Source of the DNA: Mauremys mutica
Lineage: Eukaryota; Chordata; Testudines; Geoemydidae
Direction of reading: 5' to 3'
Assembly: GCF_020497125.1 (NCBI RefSeq)
Contig: NC_059079.1
Span: 52,773,114-52,837,113, forward strand
DNA length: 64,000 nt
In this document: positions 56,980 through 64,000 of the stretch, piece after piece
Layout: each line of letters begins with the position of its first letter
Position numbering within the stretch: position 1 is the stretch's first letter
Program-made: the position numbers and the translations under genes
Notes under the pieces: model-generated
Told to the model about the DNA's origin: nothing
The model's input: the letters and a program-made list of their open reading frames with translations, nothing else
Database searches by the model: none

Positions 56980-59847
56980 ATGCGACAGAGAGCATCAGGA
57001 AAAGCAAGGAAACTGCAAGCCTTGAGAGACAGTCTGCAGTTTGATTATGAGCAAGAACTGGCAGAAATTCGAATGGAGAAAGAGGCTGATGAGAGAAAGA
57101 AAGAAGTTGCTAGGAGAGAAGAAAAAGCTCGTAAGAGGCGTCTGGAGCTGCTGGCTGCTGAGGAGAAAACTCGACAGATGCAACAGGAGACAGCTAGACT
57201 CCAACTCCAAGTCAAAAAAGCAAGGGAAGAACGGCAGAAACTGTATCCTCTTGAAAGTCCAGTTTGTAACAATGTTGGTATGTTGTATAACTCTGAGCAG
57301 TTGTCTGGGGGTAACCAAATGTACCCCAACAATGCCACCTTTTATGTCAATGCTGTTACTGTGTGTTCAGTAGGGGGTGGCCCCATAAATGGTGCCAGTG
57401 CTATGTATGAGAGTGTAAAAGTCAATGGTAAAAGCTGTTTAGGGCAAACTATGGCTTCTAACATCACTCTTGTTAAAGCAGATCTGGTCAAAGAGGAAGA
57501 TTATTTACCAAATCAGAGTGTGAATGTTGTAATCCTCTGTGAGTTTACTGTCCGTGTGCCTTTAGCCAGAATCCACCTTGAGTGGAATGGGGCTCAGCAT
57601 GAAGTGATAGCTGGCGTCAGGAAGTTATTGCCTAAAGATCTTTTAATTGGGGAAAATGTTAAAGCTTTGTTCAGTCCAGGTAGCCAGTCACAGGAGAGGA
57701 ATAATCTTAAACCTGTGTCTATTGTGAGCAATGATTTGCCTGAGGAGGGTTGCTCCAAAGGTTTGTCTGTGCAAAAAAGCAGTGTGTCTGGGAATGAAGT
57801 TTCTGAATGTCTGTCTAATGTCTCAGAAGGAAATCTGGAGTTAGATCAAGAGCAGAAAGATCTCATTGGTGAGGAAAATGTTTCTCAGGAGCAGATTAAA
57901 GTAGATGGTCAGGTTAAATCCCTAACTGAGGAAGGAAAGGGTAAATTTGTAATGGGTAATGGATTGGTGGCTAGTGCAGCTTGTAGAAGTGAACCTGAAA
58001 TGGGTAACTGTGATTTGCTAAAAGTAGCTCAGTGTAGTGAAAAGAGCAGCAGCTTATCTGTTGGGAGTGGCAATGTGCCTGATAGGGAAAGTTTGGAGGA
58101 GCCTAGGCAGCCTTGTGAGCTGATGGCTTTGTCTAATCAGCAATTTGGGAAGGGAGGGATAGTGGAAGATGAGTGTCCATATCCCTTACCTGTGTCCTGT
58201 GTGGAGAAATGTGACAGTGAAGGGAATGTGCCTGTCTCTGTCAGGGGTATTGACTTGCCTATGAAGGAAGCTACCCCAGTCTCCAAGCAGTTGTCTGTGA
58301 ACAGCCCTGTGTGCTGGGACAAGGGAAGTGAAATCCCAAGCTGTGTGTCTGGTGAAGGAGAATGTGTCTCCGGCTCTTCTGTGTCTGTGGAGCAAACAGA
58401 AGGGGCCTTTCAGCCTGTGATGGTTGAGGGTGATTCAGTTGTCTCGGAGTTGGTTGTAAATACAGCTAAAGCCCAGGAAGGGAATAGTCCTGAGTTTGTG
58501 TCTGCTGGGGAGAATGGCACTGTGACTAGGTTGCATCCAGTTAGTGTCATAGCAAAATCCCAGAGAACAGACAATTCTGGTGCTTGTAGTTTGCCAGTTG
58601 CTAATGTGTGGTTGGAAAAGGGTGCAGCAACTCTGTCTGATCAGGGTGATACCCTAGCCAAGGCACAAGGAGAGCATGAAAGTAATTTAAGTGTGTTACT
58701 TACTGACAGTTTGACAACTTGTAGCAAGAAGGAAACGATTCCTGAACTTGTTCATGGCCAAGGGAAGGAGACTGCTTCTGACCTGTTGTCTAGAAAGTCT
58801 GTAGGTGTGCCTAAAAGGGGATTGTGTAGAAATCCGCCTGTGGGGCCTGAAGTGAATCTAAGTGTAGGTAAGACCCAGAAAGCGGCTGTGGTTGCTCAGG
58901 GAAGTGTTCCTGTAAAGCAAGCCCTAGGTGGAGAGGGGAAGGGCAGAATTTCTGTGAGGGGTGAATTGCTGCTTAGAGAAGCTCCTAGGGAAAGGAATCC
59001 TCATGGTAGCCTGTGCAAGCAGTTTACTGCAACTGAAGGGTGTAAAAGTGATTTAATCAAGAAAGTTTCAGTTCCTAACAGCCAGAAATTTTCTGTTGTG
59101 AATGGATCCACTGACTTTCCTTTTGAGAGATCCAGTGTGGGCAGCTTTGAAAAGGTCTCAGGTGGAGTAGAAGCTGTTAAGGAAGTTGAGCAGCCCTATA
59201 ACCACCTGGCTGTGTGTGGCCAGCTTGTTGGGGAGACAATGCTGTTGGGACAGGAATGTCTCCATGCTGAATCTGTAAGTGAGCAGTCTGTGCTTCAGGA
59301 TCTGAGGACAGATTCAGTTACTGGTGTTTCAGAGCAGAACAGTTGTATGGCTAAATGCTTGAGGAGGCAGGGGAGAGCAAGCCAGCTCTCACCCTCAGAC
59401 TCTTTGGATTTGTGTGGTACCTCTGTGAGACAAAGTCCAGCCTTGGAATCCATAGCAGCTGAAGAGTTAAAAGCTAGTGTCTGTGTTGATGCGAATTACT
59501 TGGCTGGCAGGGAGAAGACAGAATTGCTAATAGCTGTTAGCACAGAGGGCCCGCCCCATCAGCCAGTGAATTCTGTTAAGCAAGAGAAATCAGGGTTTAA
59601 TCCAGAAGGAAAGAGAAGACTGAATTTTGCAAAGGGAAGCCACAGGTTAACCCTAAAATGCCCAAACTCCAATGGTATTGAGCCAAGGGTGTGGCATGAC
59701 AAACATGATTGTAAATGGACACTTGCAATGAATTTGTTGTTATTGCTAATGCTAATTTTTGTAACTAATGTGTTGCTATGGCCAAGAACTGTAACAATGT
59801 ACAATGTGCCAATCCTAATCTTTTGGAAAATCCCTGGAACATGTTGA
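56980..59847 (+). CDS. 955-aa ORF1 of the young LTR element: coiled coil, inactive protease-like segment, long unique region, C-terminal hydrophobic helix
   Basis: I start at the ATG at 56980; the open frame reaches back only to a GTG two codons earlier. Residues about 18-88 are charged and heptad-like, a predicted coiled coil resembling gypsy Gag N-termini. Residues about 143-230 read like a gypsy aspartic protease (segments VNGKSCLG, NITLVKADLV, LPKDLLIGENV), but the position expected to hold Asp-Thr-Gly reads Gln-Thr-Met-Ala, so it should be catalytically dead. Residues about 235-910 are Ser/Val/Gly/Glu-rich with no family I recognise; no zinc knuckle, integrase or capsid was seen. Residues about 915-934 form a strongly hydrophobic stretch. 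No stop interrupts 2.87 kb although the composition is ordinary. Function is unknown. It may be a structural or packaging protein for a non-autonomous element, or a frame that is open only because the copy is young. Confidence 0.75.
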   Translation: MRQRASGKARKLQALRDSLQFDYEQELAEIRMEKEADERKKEVARREEKARKRRLELLAAEEKTRQMQQETARLQLQVKKAREERQKLYPLESPVCNNVGMLYNSEQLSGGNQMYPNNATFYVNAVTVCSVGGGPINGASAMYESVKVNGKSCLGQTMASNITLVKADLVKEEDYLPNQSVNVVILCEFTVRVPLARIHLEWNGAQHEVIAGVRKLLPKDLLIGENVKALFSPGSQSQERNNLKPVSIVSNDLPEEGCSKGLSVQKSSVSGNEVSECLSNVSEGNLELDQEQKDLIGEENVSQEQIKVDGQVKSLTEEGKGKFVMGNGLVASAACRSEPEMGNCDLLKVAQCSEKSSSLSVGSGNVPDRESLEEPRQPCELMALSNQQFGKGGIVEDECPYPLPVSCVEKCDSEGNVPVSVRGIDLPMKEATPVSKQLSVNSPVCWDKGSEIPSCVSGEGECVSGSSVSVEQTEGAFQPVMVEGDSVVSELVVNTAKAQEGNSPEFVSAGENGTVTRLHPVSVIAKSQRTDNSGACSLPVANVWLEKGAATLSDQGDTLAKAQGEHESNLSVLLTDSLTTCSKKETIPELVHGQGKETASDLLSRKSVGVPKRGLCRNPPVGPEVNLSVGKTQKAAVVAQGSVPVKQALGGEGKGRISVRGELLLREAPRERNPHGSLCKQFTATEGCKSDLIKKVSVPNSQKFSVVNGSTDFPFERSSVGSFEKVSGGVEAVKEVEQPYNHLAVCGQLVGETMLLGQECLHAESVSEQSVLQDLRTDSVTGVSEQNSCMAKCLRRQGRASQLSPSDSLDLCGTSVRQSPALESIAAEELKASVCVDANYLAGREKTELLIAVSTEGPPHQPVNSVKQEKSGFNPEGKRRLNFAKGSHRLTLKCPNSNGIEPRVWHDKHDCKWTLAMNLLLLLMLIFVTNVLLWPRTVTMYNVPILIFWKIPGTC

Positions 59848-60395
59848 AAGGAATACATGAAAACACACTTTATGTTAAAGGGCCGTGCTATACTGATGTT
59901 TCACAGTTAATGCCTGTAAACAGTGTTGGAACTTTTCACAGGGGAAAATACATTCCAGACCTGATGTGCTGTATGAAAGGGGAAACTGAGGCACACTACC
60001 GTATTGCTTTCATGGCTAAATGCCAAGAGTCCTGTACTATGAACAACATCAATATCTACATTGGTTTAATGTTAATTGGGTTCAAAACATTGGCCAAGGC
60101 TGGTATGGATAAAGTAGCTGTTTTCTTTAGCTCTTGGCAAGATCACATGAAACATACAGGAACCATGCTGCAAAAGCTAACCAAGTTATACCTTAAGTTT
60201 GTAAAGAGATCCATTCATGTTATTGAACATGACTTTGATAAACCATTTCGGTTATACACTGGTATGGCCTCTAGCCCAACACTAGCTGTAGTGAGACAGA
60301 CCCAAGGAAAGGGGGCTCTTGGGATGCAGTCAGCGATGTTTTGTCATCCCTTCCTGCATCAATTTTGCGTTGGGGGTGTGACGGTATTGATATAA
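59778..60395 (+). CDS. 205-aa ORF2: shrunken RT-RNase H relic
   Basis: It begins with an ATG inside the last 70 nt of ORF1, in a different frame (-1 relative to it), and ends five codons inside the 3' LTR. Residues about 109-140 (VFFSSWQDHMKH) align with the segment after YLDD in the Gmr1-like pol of this window (VVIYSRHWEDHLNR); the YLDD position reads GMDK. Residues about 151-170 (DFDKPFRLYTGMAS) align with the RNase H start DFDKPFILQTDASK; the catalytic Asp is replaced. The sequence between these blocks is much shorter than in a real pol. Residues 1-100 are unrecognised. I infer an inactive pol remnant that has stayed open. Expression could be by frameshift from ORF1 or by reinitiation; no classic slippery site was identified. 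Confidence 0.55.
   Translation: MAKNCNNVQCANPNLLENPWNMLKGIHENTLYVKGPCYTDVSQLMPVNSVGTFHRGKYIPDLMCCMKGETEAHYRIAFMAKCQESCTMNNINIYIGLMLIGFKTLAKAGMDKVAVFFSSWQDHMKHTGTMLQKLTKLYLKFVKRSIHVIEHDFDKPFRLYTGMASSPTLAVVRQTQGKGALGMQSAMFCHPFLHQFCVGGVTVLI
60371..60376 (+). other. Short polypurine tract
   Basis: TGGGGG lies directly against the 3' LTR. It is short for a plus-strand primer, but the position is correct. Confidence 0.45.
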
Positions 60396-61452
60396 ACGGG
60401 GACCATATAGAACATGGGTTGCAACCAAGGTCCTGTAGTGGCACCAAATCCTGAGTAAAGGGGGTCATATAAGGTGTCTAAGACCAGGTTCTGGGTTGCT
60501 GGTTATGATTATGCTGTCTGTATGTCTGTGTATAATTTTGTAGTTGAAGTTATAAGTATTGGCTCTGTAATGTCTATACTTGGTTTTATGCTCTGCCTCT
60601 GGGAAGTGTCCCAGACAAGCTGATGTCAGCCCTGCATAGCTGGTTTGATGGCCCATTAAAGGGCCATCGGCTACACAATTGACCCATGGAGAGAAGGCAG
60701 CCACGCCTTGTGACTCAGCAAAGTATGCGGGGACTGGCCCATGTGACTCGAGGCTCCATTTTGCTGTAATTTTCCACAGTGAAGACAAAGAGATTCTTAC
60801 ACCTGGAAAAGTCTATATAAGCCTAATATCTCATCTCCATCTGGTCTTCAATCCTGCTTCTGACCTCTGGAAGGACTTTGCTACAAACTGAAGCTCTGCA
60901 CAAAGGACTGTTGACCCATCCCAGTGGGGGATGTTCCAGAGACTTAATCTGAACCTGCAGTTTACTCCAGCACTGCTGCAAGCCTGAACTAAGAACTTTG
61001 CCATTACTGTATGTAATTGATTCCATTTAACCAATTCTACCTCTCATTTCTACCTTTTTCCCTTTGTAAATAAACCTTTAGATTTTAGATTCTAAAGGAT
61101 TGGCAACAGCGTGATTTGTGGGTAAGATCTGATGTGTATATTGACCTGGGTCTGGGGCTTGGTCCTTTGGGACTGAGAGAACCTTTTTCTTTTATTGGGG
61201 TGTTGGTTTTCATAACCATTTATCCCCAGGACGAGTGCACTGGTGGTGATACTGGGAGACTGGAGTGTCTAAGGAAATTGCTTGTGTGACTTGTGGTTAG
61301 CCAGTGGGGTGAGACCAAAGTCCTTTTGTCTGGCTGGTTTGGTTTACCTTAGAGGTGGAAAAACCCCAGCCTAGGGCTGTAACTGCCCTGTTTGAGCAAT
61401 TGGTCCTGATTTGGCACTCTCAGTTGGGTCCCGCCAGAACAGCTCCGTCACA
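60377..61452 (+). repeat. 3' LTR of the young element
   Basis: It is 1,076 bp, the same length as the 5' LTR and nearly identical. It starts TGTGACGG directly after a TGGGGG run and ends CCGTCACA. It holds the last five codons and the stop of the second ORF. Confidence 0.93.
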
Positions 61453-61457
61453 GCCCT
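61453..61457. repeat. Target-site duplication GCCCT, right copy
   Basis: Exact partner of 55783-55787. Removing the element and one copy keeps a single gag-pol frame of the host element open across the junction. Confidence 0.9.
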
Positions 61458-61466
61458 ATCGAGGCT

Positions 61467-61952
61467 TCAGCAGCCAGGAAGCCTTCCAGGAGCGCGACGG
61501 CCTCTGCTAAGGTCGTCGGTCGGTGGCGGTGGCCCAGTCAAATAGGGGGCGAGCAAGGTGGCCCACTGGTCTCTTGCCCATCCCGCCACGAGGGCCACCC
61601 GCTCAAAAGTGACCAAGAAGGCCTCCGGGTCATCATCTGGGCCCATCTTGGTCAGACGCAGGGGGGTCGCCAGACGCGGACCCCCTCCCGTGACCTCCCC
61701 CGCAGGCCATTCAGCGGGGCGGGGGGCGGGCCCGAGGAGGTGCTGCAGCTGGGTCCCAAGCTGCTGCACCAGCTGCTGTTGCTGCTCCAGCTGAGCTACC
61801 TGCTGCTGTTGCTGCTGCTGGAGCTGGGCCGCGTCTCGCTGCCGCTGCTGTTCCAGCTGGGCGGCATGCTGTTGCTGCTGCTGTAGGAGTTGAGCCGTCT
61901 GTTGCCGCTCCTGGCTTTCCACCAGCAGCTGGAACAGCCGGTCTGCCTCCAT
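61467..61952 (-). pseudogene. gag 5' part of the Gmr1-like element, capsid region collapsed and then interrupted
   Basis: The frame starts at an ATG at 61952 (MEADRLFQLLVESQERQQ), 86 bp after the 5' LTR. Residues 1-75 are Gln-rich coiled coil (CTG/CAG-like repeats on the DNA). A conserved-looking block follows (LTKMGPDDDPEAFLVTFERV, then AGWARDQWATLLAPYLTG), resembling the start of a SCAN-like capsid; the SCAN domain is thought to derive from Gag of this type of element. After LAPYLTGP the frame runs to a stop at 61467. A neighbouring frame reads AEAVALLEGFLAAEAS up to the insertion point and is in register with the frame resuming at 55787. I infer an internal deletion with a frameshift that removed most of the capsid, followed later by insertion of the young LTR element. 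Confidence 0.7.
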
Positions 61953-62018
61953 CGTCCTGGCTAAGAGGGCGCTCCGCCGCCCTCTCACCGGCCCCTTCTC
62001 ACAGGGGCAAGGGATCAG

Positions 62019-62036
62019 GTCCCTGGTCAGGTGCCA
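62019..62036 (-). other. Putative primer-binding site of the Gmr1-like element
   Basis: On the minus strand the 5' LTR ends in ACA, then AG, then TGGCACCTGACCAGGGAC. Position and TGG start fit a tRNA primer site; the tRNA was not identified. Confidence 0.45.
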
Positions 62037-62207
62037 CTTGTAACAGGCGGGTCCGGGGCTCAACCCTCTGAGGGGAGGAGGGGAGCCACACCGGTCTGCT
62101 TGTCTCACGGGGGTTCTGTCCTGTCTCTTTAAGGCTAGGACAGGCCCAGGCCCCCTGGTGCAGGGGCTGGGCGACAAACAGTCTAGATAGGTCTCAAGCC
62201 TTTGGTA

Positions 62208-62740
62208 GCAGGCTGAGCCAGTAACAAACAGTACAGGGGCTCAGGCCTTTTGTGGCAGGCTGAGCCAGTAGCAAACAGTACAGGGGCTCAGGCCTTTTGT
62301 GGCAGGCTGAGCCAGTAACAAACAGTACAGGGGCTCAGGCCTCTTGTGGCAGGCTGAGCCAGTAACAAACAGTACAGGGGCTCAGGCCTCTTGTGGCAGG
62401 CTGAGCCAGTAGCAAGCAGTACAGGGGCTCAGGCCTCTTGTGGCAGGCTGAGCCAGTAGCAAGCAGTACAGGGGCTCAGGCCTCTTGTGGCAGGCTGAGC
62501 CAGTAGCAAGCAGTACAGGGGCTCAGGCCTCTTGTGGCAGGCTGAGCCAGTAGCAAGCAGTACAGGGGCTCAGGCCTCTTGTGGCAGGCTGAGCCAGTAG
62601 CAAGCAGTACAGGGGCTCAGGCCTTTGGTAGCAGGCTGAGCCAGTAGCAAACAGTACAGGGGCTCAGGCCTTTTGTGGCAGGCTGAGCCAGTAACAAACA
62701 GTACAGGGGCTCAGGCCTTTTGCGGCAGGCTGAGCCAGTA
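62208..62740. repeat. 47-bp minisatellite, 11 copies
   Basis: Same unit as 50548-51550, with ACAGGGG every 47 bp from 62233 to 62703. The edge variants (CCTTTGGTAGCAGG, CCTTTTGCGGCAGG) match the other LTR; one TTTGGTAGCAGG variant also occurs inside the array near 62625. Confidence 0.95.
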
Positions 62741-63294
62741 GGTAGAGGGGGACGACTGCCACCCGTGAGTGGGGTGGCAGGGGGGGGACACAGGCCCACC
62801 CACTCCACTGTGTCCCGGCCCGGGGCCCTAGGCAGCGGTCCTCACCGCTGCCGGTCAGTGGGGATCCTGACCGCAACACACTGACATGGGTTCAGTCTGG
62901 TCAGCAGCCTGACTGAGGTCAGCTGCCCCCGGGCCACTTCCACTATCCCCCTCTTGTCCTACCTGGTCCACGGCGTCTCGCCCCGGGAAGTCCCACTGCA
63001 TGGGCTCGTCCCAACCCGGGCTGGGGGGTAGGTCTGGTAGGTCCTTAGGGAAGTCCAGCCAATCCTGCCCCGGGGGCTCCTCGGGGTAACAGCATGGCAG
63101 CTGGGGCGTTCCCCCGGGCTCCTCGTCGTAGGTGGCGCGGGGGAGTTCCGGCTGGTCTTCCCAGGAGCGAGGTAGGGTGCTCTCCGTCCAGTCCAGGCAG
63201 TCGCTCGGGGCTCCAGTGGTTCCTCCGGTAGGAGCTCCCTCAGGCAGGTCTGCTCTCCCCGGTGGCTGAGAGCTGACTGAGCTGGGAGGCCCGG

Positions 63295-63303
63295 CTTTTA
63301 TTC
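63295..63303 (-). promoter_or_regulatory. TATA-like GAATAAAAG in the 5' LTR
   Basis: On the minus strand GAATAAAAG lies about 120 bp into the LTR. It could serve as a TATA box or contain a poly(A) signal; sequence alone does not decide. If transcription starts just downstream, the 47-bp array lies in the transcript. Confidence 0.35.
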
Positions 63304-63421
63304 TTCCGGGTCGCCGCCTGACCCTCTGAGGGGCGGGCTCACCATGCTGTAGCCCCGCCCCTTCCTGTGTCCGGGGCTCAACCCTCTCCGGGGAGGAGGG
63401 GAGGCACACCGGCCCGCTACA

Positions 63422-63426
63422 GGGGC
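63422..63426. repeat. Target-site duplication GGGGC, right
   Basis: Partner of 50374-50378. The older gypsy RNase H homology resumes in the same frame immediately after it. Confidence 0.88.
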
Positions 63427-63929
63427 CAAGTTCACTTTAAAGACTGATAATAATCCTTTTACATACATCAAGACAACAGCAAAATCATCTGCAGCAGGAC
63501 ACCAGTGGTTAGGGACAATCTCTGCCTATGATTTCACCCTGCAGTACCAATCCGGTTGAACAAACATGGATGTGGATGCCTTGTCTCGGCAGCCTCACTT
63601 TAAGGAGTTATCACCCAATGATCTGAAACGAGAGCTTTATGCCAATGGGAGGATCCATTGTGGAGTTAAAATCCACAGCCAATGGAGAACGTGCAATAGA
63701 CTATCTGGGAGCACCACCAGAAACCACACCCATAGTCTACTCAAGTTTTACTAGAGTATAGGACCCTCAGCTGCCCAGACTAAAGGATCAAGAGGTGGAG
63801 CATGCCCAGAGATCTGATCCACCGATGAAGGACATCCTTTATGTGTTGGAAAGGGGAAAGGATCCCAAGGCTAAATTACCAAGTCACCCAGAGGAGGCCC
63901 TTTTGCTAAAGGAATGGGACCACCTATTG
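63427..63929 (+). pseudogene. Degenerate plus-strand Ty3/gypsy pol, 3' part
   Basis: It resumes directly after the Gmr1-like element: KFTLKTDNNPFTYIKTTAKS, then QWLGTISAYDFTLQYQSG, a stop, then MDVDALSRQPHF, the typical end of gypsy RNase H. It continues into the linker expected before integrase (DPPMKDILYVLERGKDPKAK). It is interrupted at 63930 by a hAT-like end and by the window edge; integrase should lie beyond. Confidence 0.75.
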
Positions 63930-64000
63930 CAGTGGTCCCCAACCTTTTTGTCTGGCAGGTGCCAGACGAAGGACCATGGCGGTGGTGGAGCATCCACCAA
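63930..64000. mobile_element. Start of a hAT-like element, cut by the window end
   Basis: CAGTGGTCCCCAACCTTTTT resembles Charlie-type hAT terminal repeats (compare TAGTGGTTCTCAAACTTTTG at 11755). The other end is outside the window. Confidence 0.5.

Larger units (their letters stand above)
55788..61452 (+). mobile_element. Young non-autonomous LTR retrotransposon carrying a 955-codon ORF
   Basis: Two direct repeats of exactly 1,076 bp (55788-56863 and 60377-61452) bound a 3.5-kb interior. Each starts TGTGACGG; the right copy ends CCGTCACA, an exact inverse. The 5-bp sequence GCCCT lies directly outside both ends, as expected for a target duplication. A primer-site-like sequence follows the left LTR and a short G-run precedes the right LTR. 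The interior holds a long ORF and a second overlapping ORF. No intact reverse transcriptase, integrase or protease is visible, so I infer trans-mobilisation. The LTR 3' half resembles the solo LTR at 2010-2935 and the fragment at 32400-33175, so this is one branch of a larger LTR group. The element interrupts gag of the minus-strand Gmr1-like element. Confidence 0.93.
50379..63421 (-). mobile_element. Gmr1-like Ty3/gypsy LTR retrotransposon, interrupted by the young element
   Basis: On the plus strand both LTRs run TGTAACAGG to CCCGCTACA, so the minus-strand LTR is TGTAGCGGG to CCTGTTACA. LTRs lie at 50379-52229 (3' LTR) and 62039-63421 (5' LTR). GGGGC flanks both outer edges. The element has a polypurine tract (52230-52240), a primer-site-like sequence (about 62019-62036), gag (interrupted) and a pol with integrase upstream of reverse transcriptase. 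That copia-like order inside a gypsy-type element is the hallmark of the Gmr1 group known from deuterostomes. Without the 5.67-kb insertion the element is about 7.4 kb. It is clearly GC-richer than its surroundings. Confidence 0.93.
62039..63421 (-). repeat. 5' LTR of the Gmr1-like element (1,383 bp)
   Basis: It has the same ends as the 3' LTR and 11 units of the 47-bp repeat. Outside the array the two LTRs read almost identically; I saw indels in a G-run near 62785 and a C-run near 63114 plus a few substitutions, which suggests a fairly recent insertion. Confidence 0.92.

Noticed and set aside
61558..61794. Plus-strand ORF with Cys/Ser runs
   Set aside because: It is the antisense shadow of the Gln-rich gag coiled coil.

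Overview
This is vertebrate nuclear DNA, most likely from a sauropsid reptile and probably a turtle. The clues are a tRNA-derived SINE with a CR1-type 3' tail (48144-48297), several CR1 LINE pieces, many hAT-type MITEs, and Ty3/gypsy LTR retrotransposons, including one with the Gmr1-type domain order. I found no host protein-coding exon, no tRNA or rRNA gene and no CRISPR. The window reads as intergenic or intronic DNA shaped by transposons.

Region 1, 1 to about 48.6 kb, is AT-rich and mostly unique-looking. It carries old MIR/L2-like pieces, CR1 3' ends, MITEs with 7-8 bp target duplications, short palindromic repeats and LTR remains. Several insertions are nested: a CR1 copy (31.7-33.6 kb) split by an LTR fragment that is itself split by a hAT MITE; a solo LTR (34801-35589, target duplication GGAGA) split by another hAT MITE (target duplication GTGAGAGT); a MIR-like repeat split by a hairpin-rich MITE (38501-38791); and a short minus-strand gypsy derivative with two 0.31-kb LTRs (36716-38437).

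Region 2, about 48.6 to 63.9 kb, is a three-level nest of LTR retrotransposons. Level 1 is an old, stop-riddled plus-strand gypsy copy (48640-50378, resuming at 63427). Level 2 sits in its RNase H region: a minus-strand, GC-rich Gmr1-like gypsy element (50379-63421, target duplication GGGGC). Its pol frame is open and keeps the unusual order protease-integrase-reverse transcriptase-RNase H. Its LTRs contain a 47-bp minisatellite, 21 copies in one LTR and 11 in the other. Level 3 sits in the gag of level 2: a 5.67-kb plus-strand LTR element (55788-61452, target duplication GCCCT) with two 1,076-bp LTRs in which I found only one difference.

The level-3 element is the most interesting object. 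It encodes one long open frame of 955 codons: a coiled-coil Gag-like start, a protease-like segment without its Asp-Thr-Gly, about 680 residues of unrecognised Ser/Val/Gly/Glu-rich sequence, and a C-terminal hydrophobic helix. A second, overlapping 205-codon frame looks like a shrunken RT-RNase H relic with the catalytic aspartates replaced. It appears to be a recently mobile, non-autonomous element whose proteins stay open despite loss of every visible enzyme active site. It presumably relied on another element's enzymes.
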